This document shows positions 1 to 8,680 of a DNA stretch of 64,000 nt, in pieces. The stretch covers positions 1 to 64,000 of the forward strand of contig NZ_BCNT01000020.1 in assembly GCF_001544075.1 (NCBI RefSeq). The letters are read 5' to 3'. Source of the stretch: Comamonas terrae (GTDB lineage Bacteria; Pseudomonadota; Gammaproteobacteria; Burkholderiales; Burkholderiaceae_C). Numbering within the stretch: position 1 is the first letter of the stretch; every line of letters starts with the position of its first letter. The translations under genes were made by a program, and so were the position numbers. The notes beneath the pieces are model-generated. The model worked only from the letters and a program-made list of their open reading frames with translations. It had not been told where the DNA came from and searched no databases.

Positions 1-1
1 C

Positions 2-364
2 AGTGTCACGGGCGGCGGCCTGCTGGGCGACGGCAATTTGCTTGGCTGCCTCGTGGGTAAAAATGGAGGACTACTTGATACCGCCCTTGGCGCAAATGGT
101 CTTGTCACCAACACCTTGAGTGAAGTCACGGGACTGCTCAACGGTGTCAGCAATGCGGGCAAAGGAATGCTGGCAGGCCTTCTGAGCGGTAGCGGAGGTC
201 TGTTGGGAGGAGGGCTCTGCGGCTGCGCGTCGGAGCATGCGTCTAATGCTGCGGACACCGATCTTCATCAGATCGCAACCCCTATCAGCAGCCATGCCGG
301 CAGCAGTTCTGCAGGCAACGGCATTTCCTTTGTCCAGCAGCTTGAGCAAGCGCACCTGCTCTGA
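2..364 (+). CDS. Gly/Leu-rich hypothetical protein (3' end only)
   Basis: The reading frame is open from the first bases of the window, so only the C-terminal 120 or so residues of a longer protein are visible. The visible part is built from irregular GLL/GG repeats typical of low-complexity surface or secreted proteins, followed by a short cysteine-containing stretch (GLCGCAS) and a polar C-terminus. A strong intrinsic terminator lies 20 bp after the stop, which supports a real gene end. I recognise no family and assign no function. An internal TTG at 38 could be read as a start, but the open frame upstream argues for truncation by the window edge. Confidence 0.55.
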   Translation, partial: SVTGGGLLGDGNLLGCLVGKNGGLLDTALGANGLVTNTLSEVTGLLNGVSNAGKGMLAGLLSGSGGLLGGGLCGCASEHASNAADTDLHQIATPISSHAGSSSAGNGISFVQQLEQAHLL

Positions 365-383
365 CCATTAGTTATTGCAGCAC

Positions 384-423
384 AGGCACAGAGGTTTGAT
401 AGAGCCTCTGTGCCTTTCTTTTT
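384..423 (+). terminator. Intrinsic terminator after the Gly-rich gene
   Basis: An 11-bp perfect stem (AGGCACAGAGG with CCTCTGTGCCT) and a 10-nt loop are followed by a T-rich run ending at about 423. Confidence 0.85.
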
Positions 424-738
424 GTGCTTGCTTTCGCCACCCTCCAGGCCCATCCCGTCCGTCAATCTCCAAGCCTGCCAATGGCTATCTACCAAATCAC
501 ATATTGCCAGCTGGCCTGGAGAGCCTTCCAAAAGGAGGAGTCCATGCGTTTTGTCCCTGGACGCATTCGAGCTTAAGGCGCGTATCTCTTGCTCCCGTTT
601 TTTCATCCGGGCATGCATGGATTTGCCCGCGCCAGGGCGTGGTTTTCACTACTTTTTCTTTGCAGCAGATGCATCAGAATGTAACGCAAAGCATTCCATT
701 GGCGGCAGGAGCCGTGTCTTTGCAAACAGGAGAAAAAC
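424..738. other. Intergenic, no gene seen
   Basis: About 315 bp between the terminator and the next start. Overlapping frames here have no recognisable product. The last 60 bp are AT-richer and probably hold the promoter for the gene at 739, but I cannot place its boxes confidently. Confidence 0.4.
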
Positions 739-1053
739 ATGTCTTCCAACGCTCCAGGCTCATCCGATATGGCCATGCTCGTCGCCACGCGCACGCTGGA
801 AAAATATGCCAAGGACTACTACCCCCGGCGCGATCAGGTCACGATTGCCTTTCGCGGCGATATCGCCGAGCAGTTCAACTACGACAAGATTCGTCCCCTG
901 TCAGAGGCCCGATGCCACAACCACCGCATGGTGGTCATCGAAGGCATCAGCCAGAAAACAGGGGCAACCGGCCTGTATCGCATCGAATGCAACAGCTGGA
1001 ACCTGATTGAGGCCGTGGGCTTGTGGGATGCTGCGGCCGGCAAGGCTGCCTGA
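739..1053 (+). CDS. Hypothetical protein, 104 aa
   Basis: A soluble 104-residue protein without signal peptide or membrane segment. The ATG is preceded by a good ribosome binding site (CAGGAGAAAAAC-ATG). The sequence has ordinary mixed composition with an ordered middle (IAFRGDIAEQFNYDKIRPL) and several Cys/His residues around residues 55-60 and 84, too sparse to call a metal site. It ends only 4 bp before the convergent exporter gene. I do not recognise the family. Confidence 0.6.
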   Translation: MSSNAPGSSDMAMLVATRTLEKYAKDYYPRRDQVTIAFRGDIAEQFNYDKIRPLSEARCHNHRMVVIEGISQKTGATGLYRIECNSWNLIEAVGLWDAAAGKAA

Positions 1054-1057
1054 TCCG

Positions 1058-1717
1058 TCACCCCATCTGCCAGGCGCTCTGAGCCACCCACCAGGCCAGT
1101 CCCAGCATCATCACGCCGGTAATGCCGTCCATGATGCGCCAGGCCCTGGGATTGGCAAAAAGCCGCTTCATGCGCTGGCCTGCCGCAGCCAGCAGCACAA
1201 ACCACAGAAAGCTGGCCGACGCCGCCCCCACCACATAGGACCAGCGCTCAGCCCCCTCCTGGCGTGCGCCGATCGACCCCATGAGCAGCACCGTATCCAG
1301 GTACACATGGGGATTGAGCAGGGTGATTGCCGCCAGTGTGGCAAGTACCGGCATCAGGCCTCGCGGCGCCGGAACACCTTTTTCCGTGGCATCTGCCGCA
1401 CCGTCATCCGGTGCGGCCATCATGCGCCGCAGCGCAAACAGGCCATAGCACAGCAGAAACACCGCCCCTCCCAGCGTCAGCGCATAGGCCAGTTCGGGAT
1501 AGCGGGCCAGCACCTGGGCCATGCCCAGCATCCCGAGCGTGATGAGCATGACGTCGCTGAACACACACCAGGCCACGCAGGCGCGCACATGTTCGCCCCG
1601 CACCGCCTGGCGCAGCACATACAGGTTTTGAGCGCCGATGGAAACGATGAGCGAGGCGCACACCGTAAAGCCTGCAAACCAGGCCGAAGAAAGATTGAAG
1701 GCATTGCTTGTCCACAT
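1058..1717 (-). CDS. argO: LysE/ArgO-family amino acid exporter
   Basis: An inner-membrane exporter for basic amino acids (arginine or lysine) of the LysE/RhtB superfamily. About six hydrophobic segments are visible. The family signature IGAQNLYVLRQ follows the first segment, and TLLNPHVYLDT, equivalent to the conserved NPH motif, lies mid-protein. Length (219 aa from this start) fits the family; an in-frame ATG at 1726 and a GTG at 1744 are alternatives and none has a strong Shine-Dalgarno. It is divergent from an ArgP-type LysR regulator, the classic lysG-lysE / argP-argO arrangement in which the regulator senses Arg/Lys and activates export. The exact substrate is inferred from family. Confidence 0.85.
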   Translation of the reverse strand: MWTSNAFNLSSAWFAGFTVCASLIVSIGAQNLYVLRQAVRGEHVRACVAWCVFSDVMLITLGMLGMAQVLARYPELAYALTLGGAVFLLCYGLFALRRMMAAPDDGAADATEKGVPAPRGLMPVLATLAAITLLNPHVYLDTVLLMGSIGARQEGAERWSYVVGAASASFLWFVLLAAAGQRMKRLFANPRAWRIMDGITGVMMLGLAWWVAQSAWQMG

Positions 1718-1872
1718 GGGCGGCATTGTCTGAGCCGTCCACACCTAAGTAAAATTACATTTACTATTTCAAATGAAGAAAATCTAATCCATGCGCAAAG
1801 GAGCCGAAGCGGTCCCCATGGACTCCGTGCCTTGACGAGCCCCGGCTGCCTGAATAGCGGAAAGAACGCTCT

Positions 1873-2781
1873 ATGCTCGACTACGCCAGTCTCGAAGCCT
1901 TGGCCGCTGTAGTGCGCGAAGGCAGCTTCGAGCGTGCGGCACACAAGCTGCACGTCACGCCCTCGGCAATTTCCCAGCGCATCAAGCTGCTGGAGGAGCG
2001 CGTGGGCCAGGTACTGGTGCTGCGCGGCCAGCCCTGCACCGGAACCGAGGCCGGCCGGCGCCTGTGCCTGCATGTGGAGCAGGTGGCCCTGCTGGAAAAC
2101 GATCTGCGCCGCAAGAATCCCGAGCTGGTGCCGGATGGCCAGATTGCCCTGCCCTCGCTCAAGCTGGCGGTCAATGCCGATTCGCTGTCCACCTGGTTCA
2201 TGGATGCCATGGCCGCCTTCATGCTGGACGGCACCGAACTGCTGGACATCAGCGTGGATGACCAGGACCACACGGCACAGCGCATACGCCAGGGCGAAGT
2301 CATGGCCGCCGTCACGGCCACGGCGTCAGTAATCGCGGGGTGCAACACCTGGCCGCTGGGCCGCATGCGCTACGTGGCGGTGGCCAGCGCCGACTTCATC
2401 GCGCGGCACCTGCCCGAAGGCGCCACGCCCCAGGCCCTGGCCCGCGCACCCATGATGTGCTACGGCCGCAAGGACAGCCTGCAGGACCAGTGGCTGCACA
2501 GCCTGGGCGTGGACGGCCGGCGCAACAACGCACGCCACTTCCTGCCGTCCAACCAGGGCTACACACGCGCCTGCGAACTGGGCATGGGCTGGGGCATGCA
2601 CCCTGACGCACTGATCGAGACCCAGCTGGCCAATGGCACGCTGGTGGAATTGCTGCCCGGCAACGATCTCTACATTCCCATGTACTGGGCCCATACGCGC
2701 AACGCCCAGGCCAGCCTGCAACGGCTGACCGACTGCGTGATTCACGCAGCGGCTGCCTGGCTGGAGCCCATGGACGCCTGA
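1873..2781 (+). CDS. argP: LysR-family regulator, ArgP/LysG type
   Basis: A 302-aa LysR-type regulator with an N-terminal winged helix-turn-helix (about residues 2-60, with the typical FERAAHKLHVTPSAISQRIKLLEE) and a C-terminal periplasmic-binding-protein-like effector domain. The wording of the HTH and of the effector domain (DSLSTWFMDAM, CYGRKDSLQDQWL) matches the ArgP/IciA subgroup. ATG is preceded by GGAAAG at a suitable distance. It lies divergent from the exporter, which it probably activates when basic amino acids are abundant. The 150-bp AT-rich spacer should contain its operator. Confidence 0.88.
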   Translation: MLDYASLEALAAVVREGSFERAAHKLHVTPSAISQRIKLLEERVGQVLVLRGQPCTGTEAGRRLCLHVEQVALLENDLRRKNPELVPDGQIALPSLKLAVNADSLSTWFMDAMAAFMLDGTELLDISVDDQDHTAQRIRQGEVMAAVTATASVIAGCNTWPLGRMRYVAVASADFIARHLPEGATPQALARAPMMCYGRKDSLQDQWLHSLGVDGRRNNARHFLPSNQGYTRACELGMGWGMHPDALIETQLANGTLVELLPGNDLYIPMYWAHTRNAQASLQRLTDCVIHAAAAWLEPMDA

Positions 2782-2890
2782 ACTCATATCAAATACATAG
2801 CAGCCTGCACAGGATCGACAAGGCCTGAAGCCTTATTTCTTTCAAACATGGTTTTTGTCAGCGCACACGGCTCCACCCTGCGAGGCCGGA

Positions 2891-3604
2891 TCAGGCAGGG
2901 ATTTGCCTGAAGCAGATCCATGCACTCCAGAACAGGCTGGAGAAAAATCGCTCCGGTCGCGCAAAGCCGGCCTCGGAAAGCATGGCTTCCACCGCAGCCT
3001 CGGATTCCGGCGGAACGGCCCCGTGGCGGATCTTGGCAAGCTTGGCCTCCACTTCGCCGCTGCTGGCCCCGGCCATGCGCCAGCGCGCCGCCCAGGCCTC
3101 GAGGAACAGCGGTTTCGTTTCATAGGCGCTGCGATTGCATGCAACCACGAACGGAGCCCCGGGCTTGAGCCGCTTTGCGATCGAGCCGAGCACAGCCTTC
3201 TTTTCATCCTGGCTCGGCAGATGGTGCAGCACGCCGATCAAGCTTGCTCCGTCGAACGGGCGCTGCTGCGCAAGCTCATCCACGCCCTCCGAAAATGCTT
3301 CGACACGCGCCTCCAGGCCGACCTTCCGGATATTGGCCATTGCCAGATCCAGCATCGCCGGCGCAGGGTCCAAGGCAACAAACGACCAGTGCGGCTCGAG
3401 CGCTGCGGCCGTCAATATTTCCTGCCCGGTACCGCCCGCCCCCACATTCAGGATGCGCCTCGCCCCGGAACCCAGGCTGGCGGACAGCAGGCAGGCCGCA
3501 AGCTCATGGCAGGCGTCATAGCCGGCCAGCGCGATGCGGCTTTGTATTGCGTACTCGGCTGCGCGGTCGGCATCGAATTTCCGGGAAGAATCATGTAAGG
3601 CCAT
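2891..3604 (-). CDS. Class I SAM-dependent methyltransferase
   Basis: A 237-aa predicted methyltransferase. Motif I is visible as ILNVGAGGTGQE, followed by ALDPAPAML (motif II acid) and GVLHHLP, as in UbiE/small-molecule methyltransferases. I chose the start at MALHDSSRKFD because a Shine-Dalgarno (AGGAAAG) lies upstream and the extra N-terminal 47 residues of the longer frame look non-coding. The substrate is unknown; family members methylate many small molecules. It stands alone between the ArgP gene and a DUF2721 gene. Confidence 0.8.
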   Translation of the reverse strand: MALHDSSRKFDADRAAEYAIQSRIALAGYDACHELAACLLSASLGSGARRILNVGAGGTGQEILTAAALEPHWSFVALDPAPAMLDLAMANIRKVGLEARVEAFSEGVDELAQQRPFDGASLIGVLHHLPSQDEKKAVLGSIAKRLKPGAPFVVACNRSAYETKPLFLEAWAARWRMAGASSGEVEAKLAKIRHGAVPPESEAAVEAMLSEAGFARPERFFSSLFWSAWICFRQIPA

Positions 3605-3769
3605 GGCCGCATTCTTTCCTGCCTGCGCATGGCGCGGAACCACGATTGGCGAATGCTCGGCTCGCCGTCCCAGACAACGGCCTATTGCAGGAGCGGCATC
3701 TGCGCACGGCAAGTCAAGCCGGCAGGCAGCCGGTATCCGCATCACCTGGACAAGCCCGGCATTCGGGCA

Positions 3770-4264
3770 CTAAGGTCTGTGCTCGGATTCCACATGGCGC
3801 ACGGCGGCCTTGGCCTGGCTGAGCATGTGGAAGTCCAGGATGCGCGTGGCCATGATGGTCTCCCACAGAAAGCCGCACAACGCCATGACAAAGGCCAGCA
3901 CGCCGAACAGAAAGCTGAACACGGCATAGCGATGGCCACGGATGCCGTAGGCCTGATCCACGAACAGCAGGACGATGGTCAGCCCGATGCATACGCCGCA
4001 CAGCGTCAGCAGCGCAATGGAGACGTTCGCCAGACGGCCGCGCTGCCGCAAGAAGTGCAGCTCGGTCAGGCTTCTGGCGATCAGTTCATGGTCGGTGGCA
4101 CCGCGCAGTCCATCTTCCAGCTTGCGCGCGCGGTCGATGATGCGCGCCAGGCGCCCCGCCACCGACCCGATCATGCCGGCCACGGCCGTCAGAAAGAAGA
4201 CCGGGGCGACAGCCAGCTGGATGCTGTGGGTGACGGTCTGGGCGTCTACGGACCAGATACTCAT
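3770..4264 (-). CDS. DUF2721 family membrane protein
   Basis: A 164-aa integral membrane protein with three hydrophobic segments: about 17-37 (VAPVFFLTAVAGMIGSVAGRL), 80-102 and 113-135. After the first segment comes the charged stretch RLARIIDRARKLED typical of the DUF2721 family. The start has a GAGGA ribosome binding site 7 nt upstream. Function is unknown for the family; it is probably an inner-membrane protein. Confidence 0.8.
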   Translation of the reverse strand: MSIWSVDAQTVTHSIQLAVAPVFFLTAVAGMIGSVAGRLARIIDRARKLEDGLRGATDHELIARSLTELHFLRQRGRLANVSIALLTLCGVCIGLTIVLLFVDQAYGIRGHRYAVFSFLFGVLAFVMALCGFLWETIMATRILDFHMLSQAKAAVRHVESEHRP

Positions 4265-4357
4265 GGTGTCCTCAAATTCAGGTCATTCACGGCCTCTATT
4301 TTTATGCATGAAAGTCAGATCAGTTTTCACAAATGCATCTCATAACTACCCAAATGG

Positions 4358-5395
4358 CTACTTTTTTGAAAGCGCAGGCCCACCCGCCTGTTCCGCAGGG
4401 AAAGATACGCCGTCAGGCAGCCGGAGCCTGTGCCACAGCCTGAGCATCTCCAGCAGCAACGCGGGCGCACGGTCACGCCTGTAAACCGCGCCCAGCGGCG
4501 GCAGGCGGCCTTCGATCTGCACATCCAGCACCCGCACACGCCCCTGCGTGCGCAGACCCGGCAGGATGCTGCGCGGCACCAGGGAAACCGCGCCGGGCTG
4601 GGTCAGCAGCCCTTCAAGAACGGGCAGCGACACCGTGGAGGCGGGGAACCATGAGGCGCCCTCCAGCACGGGAAGGACTTCTGCTTCCAGAATGTTGCGC
4701 ACCGCTATGCCATAGCTGGGCAGTACCCAGCGCGCGCCCTTCAGCGCCTGCAGCGCGATATCGCGGCGGCCTGCCAGGGCATGGTTCGCATCGGCGATCA
4801 CGACGGCCGCATCCAGCAGCAGGGGCTCGAAGACAAAGGCAGCCGGCAGCATGGCGGGCTGCCGACAGAAAACCGCATCCAGCCCCGACCCCATCAGCTG
4901 GGACAGCAAGTGCGCGCTGGCATCCTCGTGCACATCCACATGCACTTGCGGATGGGCTTCATAAAAGCGCGGCAGCAGCTGCGACAGCACCGACATGGCG
5001 GCGGCGGGAATCGCCCCCAGCCGCAGCGCCGCCGCCGCCCCACGCCGTATGGATGCAAGCGACTCGGACACCTCCTGCAAGCCGGCCAGCACGCCGTGCG
5101 CGGTATCGATCAGGGCCTGGCCCGCAACGGTGGGCCGCATGCCGCGGGCATGGCGCTCGAACAGCTTCATGTCCAGCACCCGCTCCAGTTCCGCCAGAGC
5201 CTGCGTGGCCGCCGACTGGCTCATATGCAAATGCGCAGCCGCCTGCACGACCGAACCGCATTGCTGCAGGGCCACCAGCAACTGCAGTTGCCGCAAGCGC
5301 ACCTGCTTGGTGAGCCTGGAAAAAAGCTGCCGCCCCTCAGGAGTGGCGGCATCGTCGCTGCGCTGCAGCTCGGGAAAAGGGAAACGATCGGGCAT
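4358..5395 (-). CDS. LysR-family transcriptional regulator
   Basis: A 345-aa LysR-type regulator. The HTH occupies about residues 33-95 (RLRQLQLLVALQQCGSV then MSQSAATQALAELE), followed by an effector-binding domain (AALRLGAIPAA, VFCRQPA). The roughly 30-residue N-terminal extension before the HTH is longer than usual, resembling the CbbR/GbpR-like regulators found beside Bug-protein genes. It is divergent from the solute-binding protein and amidohydrolase genes at 5602-8084 across a 206-bp spacer and is the likely regulator of that operon. The effector is unknown; the ligand imported by the neighbour is the obvious candidate. Confidence 0.85.
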   Translation of the reverse strand: MPDRFPFPELQRSDDAATPEGRQLFSRLTKQVRLRQLQLLVALQQCGSVVQAAAHLHMSQSAATQALAELERVLDMKLFERHARGMRPTVAGQALIDTAHGVLAGLQEVSESLASIRRGAAAALRLGAIPAAAMSVLSQLLPRFYEAHPQVHVDVHEDASAHLLSQLMGSGLDAVFCRQPAMLPAAFVFEPLLLDAAVVIADANHALAGRRDIALQALKGARWVLPSYGIAVRNILEAEVLPVLEGASWFPASTVSLPVLEGLLTQPGAVSLVPRSILPGLRTQGRVRVLDVQIEGRLPPLGAVYRRDRAPALLLEMLRLWHRLRLPDGVSFPAEQAGGPALSKK

Positions 5396-5601
5396 CGCGG
5401 GATCTAGGGTTTACACGGAATCCGTCTGCAAGACTCAGAGGAGCAGGCCTTGCAGCCATCGGCATAGCTTATAGCTCAACGCAATTTTCGTGGACTGCAA
5501 AGGCGCCGGAATTTCTATATTTCGCACAGCAATAGCGCATCAAGCGTAGGCAACACAGTTCGTGGGCACACGCTTTTACCGATCTCTTTCCGGAGCAGCT
5601 C

Positions 5602-6615
5602 ATGTCCCCGTCCTCACGCCCCCACCGCCCTCTTGGCCGCCTGTCCCTGCTGTCTATCGCCGCCGCAGGCGCGCTGCTCGCCCTGCCGTTTTCCCAGTCG
5701 CTGGCGGCGGAGGCTTACCCCAGCAAGCCCGTCAAGCTCATCGTGCCTTTTGCCGCCGGTGGCTCCACGGACATCGTGGCGCGCGTGATCGCCGAGGGCC
5801 TGCGATCCACCCTGGGCCAGCCCGTGATCGTGGACAACAAGGGAGGCGCCGGAGGCCTGATCGGCAGCGAGGCCATTGCCCAGGCGGCACCCGACGGCTA
5901 CACCCTCGGCATGGCCACGGTGAGCACAGCCACCATCAATCCCTCCCTGTACATGCGTGCCGCCAAGATCGAGGGCAAGCTGCTGCCCGTGGCCAATCTG
6001 GTGACCATGCCCTCGGTCTACATGGTCCATCCCAAGATGGGCGTCAGAGACTTCACGGGCTTCATGGCCAAGGTCAAAGCCCAGCCCGGCGCCTATAGCG
6101 CCGGCGTACCCGGCCTGGGCACGCTGGGCCACCTGATGCTGGCCTCGTTCAACGAAACCATGAAGACCGGGATCCAGATCGTTCCCTATCGCGGCAATGG
6201 GCCCGCGCTCAACGACGCACTGGCCGGCATGGTGCAGGTGATGGCAGACCAGTTGCCCTCGGCCATGCCGCAGATCAAGGGAGGCAAGCTGATTCCCATC
6301 GTGCTGGCGGGACAAAGCCGCTCGCCCGATCTGCCCCAGGTGCCTACCTTCAAGGAGCTGGGCTACCCCGAACTCAACGAACTGGGCATCAGCTGGTTCG
6401 GCCTGGTCGTTCCGGCCGGCACACCGGCACCCATCGTCAGGCAACTGCAGGAGGCCGCCGTCAAGGCAGTGCATCAGCCAGATGTGCAAAAGCACCTGAA
6501 GGCGCTGGGCGCCACCGCCACCGACATGGACCAGACCCGTTTCCCGGCACAGATCGCGGCCGAGATCAGGCGCAACAAGGCTCTGCTGGACAAGGCAGGC
6601 GTCAAGCCCGAATGA
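5602..6615 (+). CDS. Bug/TctC-family tripartite transporter substrate-binding protein
   Basis: A 337-aa periplasmic solute-binding protein. A twin-basic-free signal peptide spans about residues 1-35 (cleavage near SLAAEAYP). The hallmark Bug motifs follow: KPVKLIVPFAAGGSTDIVAR after the signal, QPVIVDNKGGAGG, and GYPELNELGISWFGLVVPAGTP. No TctA/TctB membrane genes are adjacent, as is common for orphan Bug proteins in Burkholderiales. GGAG lies 8 nt before the ATG. The stop overlaps the amidohydrolase start by 4 bp (ATGA), so the two are translationally coupled. The ligand is probably a carboxylate or acylated amino acid that the hydrolase then cleaves (inference). Confidence 0.9.
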   Translation: MSPSSRPHRPLGRLSLLSIAAAGALLALPFSQSLAAEAYPSKPVKLIVPFAAGGSTDIVARVIAEGLRSTLGQPVIVDNKGGAGGLIGSEAIAQAAPDGYTLGMATVSTATINPSLYMRAAKIEGKLLPVANLVTMPSVYMVHPKMGVRDFTGFMAKVKAQPGAYSAGVPGLGTLGHLMLASFNETMKTGIQIVPYRGNGPALNDALAGMVQVMADQLPSAMPQIKGGKLIPIVLAGQSRSPDLPQVPTFKELGYPELNELGISWFGLVVPAGTPAPIVRQLQEAAVKAVHQPDVQKHLKALGATATDMDQTRFPAQIAAEIRRNKALLDKAGVKPE

Positions 6616-8084
6616 GCAGCGCATCCAACCTCTACTCCATCCTCCCCATCCTCCCCATGCACCCCATAGACGCACTCCAGGAATTTTTCGCGCAGGAAAC
6701 CCCTCGCATGACCGCGCTGGCCGACCGGATCTGGTCGCTGGCCGAGCTGCGCTACGCGGAGAATGCCTCGGTCCGGCTGCATATCGATGCCCTGGCGCAG
6801 TCGGGCTTTCGTATCACGCGCGATATGGCAGGCATTCCCACGGCTTTCATGGCCGAATGGGGCGACGCAGGGCCGGTGCTGGCATTCCTGGGCGAATATG
6901 ACGCGCTGTCCGGGCTGAATCAGCAAAGCGGGGCACTGGTCTGCACACCTTCCACCGACAGTCCGGGCCTGGCCGGCCACGGCTGCGGCCACCACTTGCT
7001 GGGCACGTCGGCGCACTTTGCGGCCACCGCCCTGCAGCAGTATCTGCAGACCAGCGGCCACAAGGCCCGCATACGCTTCTATGGCTGTCCGGCCGAGGAA
7101 GGCGGCTCGGGCAAGACCTTCATGGCCCGCGCCGGCGTTTTCGACGATGTGGATGCAGCACTGACCTGGCACCCCGCGAGCTTCACCGGCGTGTTCAGCC
7201 AGAGTACGCTGGCCAACATCCAGGCCAGGTTCATCTTCCGCGGCAAAGCCTCCCATGCAGCCCACTCCCCCCACCTGGGCCGCAGCGCGCTGGACGCCGT
7301 GGAACTGATGAATGTGGGCGTGAACTATCTGCGCGAGCACATGCCTTCGGATGCGCGCGTCCACTATGCGATCACCGACTCGGGCGGACTCTCGCCCAAC
7401 GTGGTGCAGGCCCGCGCCGAGGTGCTTTACCTGATCCGCGCCGCCCGCAATCACGAGGCCGCAGAACTCTATGCACGCGTGCAGAACGTAGCCAGGGGCG
7501 CCGCACTGATGACCGATTGCCAGGTCGAGGTGGTTTTCGACAAGGCCTGCTCCAACCTGCTGCAGAACAGCACGCTGAACCAGGTGATGTATGCCCAGAT
7601 GCAGGCCTTAGGCCGGCTCGAGGTCGACGCGCGCCAGCACCAGCTCGCCAGCGACTTCCAGGCGACGCTGGACCGCAGCGACGTGGAGCAGGTCAGCCGG
7701 CCGCTGGCCAGCGTGCTGCGCGGCAAGGTGCCGGCAGTCTTCGAAGGCCTGGCTCCCTACGATCCGCAAGCCCGCGACATCATGTTCGGCTCCACCGACG
7801 TCGCCGATGTGAGCTGGGTCACGCCCACCGTGCAGGCCTGGGTGGCCTGCTACGCCTTCGGCACGCCCCTGCATTCGTGGCAGATGGTTTCGCAAGGCCA
7901 GTCGGGGCTGGCCCATGCAGGCATGGTGCATGCGGCCAAGATACTCGCCGCCACGGCCATCTCGCTGCTGGAGCAGCCCGAGCGTATTGCCCAAGCCAGG
8001 GCCGAGCTGCTGGAGCGCCGCGCGGGCCAACCCTATGTCTGCCCGATTCCCGCGGACGTGCCCCTGCCCTTTACCCGCACCTGA
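6612..8084 (+). CDS. M20 family amidohydrolase, AbgB-like
   Basis: A 490-aa cytoplasmic metallohydrolase of the M20/amidohydrolase group, closest in length and motifs to AbgB (p-aminobenzoyl-glutamate hydrolase subunit B). Metal-binding stretches are GHGCGHHLLGT (about residue 120) and CPAEEGGSGKTFMA (about 158), with HAAHSPHLGRSALDA in the dimerisation-domain region and a C-terminal TDVADVSW motif. The start overlaps the Bug gene stop; an in-frame ATG at 6657 is a possible alternative that would trim 15 residues. It probably cleaves an amide bond in the compound taken up by the upstream binding protein. No AbgA partner is present. Confidence 0.87.
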   Translation: MSSASNLYSILPILPMHPIDALQEFFAQETPRMTALADRIWSLAELRYAENASVRLHIDALAQSGFRITRDMAGIPTAFMAEWGDAGPVLAFLGEYDALSGLNQQSGALVCTPSTDSPGLAGHGCGHHLLGTSAHFAATALQQYLQTSGHKARIRFYGCPAEEGGSGKTFMARAGVFDDVDAALTWHPASFTGVFSQSTLANIQARFIFRGKASHAAHSPHLGRSALDAVELMNVGVNYLREHMPSDARVHYAITDSGGLSPNVVQARAEVLYLIRAARNHEAAELYARVQNVARGAALMTDCQVEVVFDKACSNLLQNSTLNQVMYAQMQALGRLEVDARQHQLASDFQATLDRSDVEQVSRPLASVLRGKVPAVFEGLAPYDPQARDIMFGSTDVADVSWVTPTVQAWVACYAFGTPLHSWQMVSQGQSGLAHAGMVHAAKILAATAISLLEQPERIAQARAELLERRAGQPYVCPIPADVPLPFTRT

Positions 8085-8200
8085 CCGGCCACCACAGGTC
8101 GGCACGCGGCCAGCGCCGCGGCTTGACCCAGCACAAAGCCACCTGCCCGCTTCAAGGCCATAGTGCCCGCAGACCTCTGCCACTGACCAAGGAGCCGTGC

Positions 8201-8344
8201 ATGAAGCTGATGATCGACCTTTTCTCCACCGACTATGGCCTGATGAGCTTGATCGTGATCCTGTGCATCCTCGTGATGGCCGTGTTCTTCACGCGCCTGT
8301 TCATGGGCAAGATGAAAAACGTGGCTCGGACACCGCTGGAGTGA
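8201..8344 (+). CDS. DUF3149 small membrane protein
   Basis: A 47-aa protein with one hydrophobic helix (about residues 15-34, LMSLIVILCILVMAVFFTRL) followed by a basic tail, matching the short DUF3149 family. AAGGAG lies 7 nt before the ATG. A strong bidirectional terminator follows. Function unknown. Confidence 0.75.
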   Translation: MKLMIDLFSTDYGLMSLIVILCILVMAVFFTRLFMGKMKNVARTPLE

Positions 8345-8391
8345 GAGCAGGATCGATGGGCTGCGGGCGCTGCCGCAGCCCCTGGTTGCGC

Positions 8392-8422
8392 AAAAAAGGC
8401 CGGGAAAGATCCGGCCTTTTTT
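8392..8422. terminator. Bidirectional intrinsic terminator
   Basis: A perfect 12-bp inverted repeat (AAAAAAGGCCGG and CCGGCCTTTTTT) with a 7-nt loop gives a GC stem and U-tract in both directions. It serves the DUF3149 gene on plus and slyX on minus. Confidence 0.92.
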
Positions 8423-8458
8423 GTCGGAACAGCTGGCTGCTGCAGCCAATCCCCGCCT

Positions 8459-8680
8459 TCAGTAATGGGGCGGCAGTTCGTCGCGCAGATTGCGGGGCCC
8501 GCCCGGGCCGCCCTCCGGCACCTGGCGCTTGAGCTCGCGCACCTCATTGACGAGCAGATCGATCTGCTGCTGCTGGCGGTAGACCGTCATGTTGAGCTGC
8601 TCCAGCAGATCTTCGGTATAGCTGGCCTTGATCTCCAGCTCCGTCACGCGCTCCTGCAAAACCTCGGGACTCCTGTTCAT
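8459..8680 (-). CDS. slyX: SlyX family protein
   Basis: A 73-aa SlyX homologue. The sequence is mostly one coiled coil (RVTELEIKASYTEDLLEQLN, then VYRQQQQIDLLVNEVRELKRQV) with the conserved C-terminal ELPPHY. Length is normal for the family, whose function is poorly defined. The start ATG overlaps the stop of the upstream aminotransferase by 4 bp, so the two are co-translated. The longer open frame upstream is a shadow of the aminotransferase. Confidence 0.88.
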   Translation of the reverse strand: MNRSPEVLQERVTELEIKASYTEDLLEQLNMTVYRQQQQIDLLVNEVRELKRQVPEGGPGGPRNLRDELPPHY

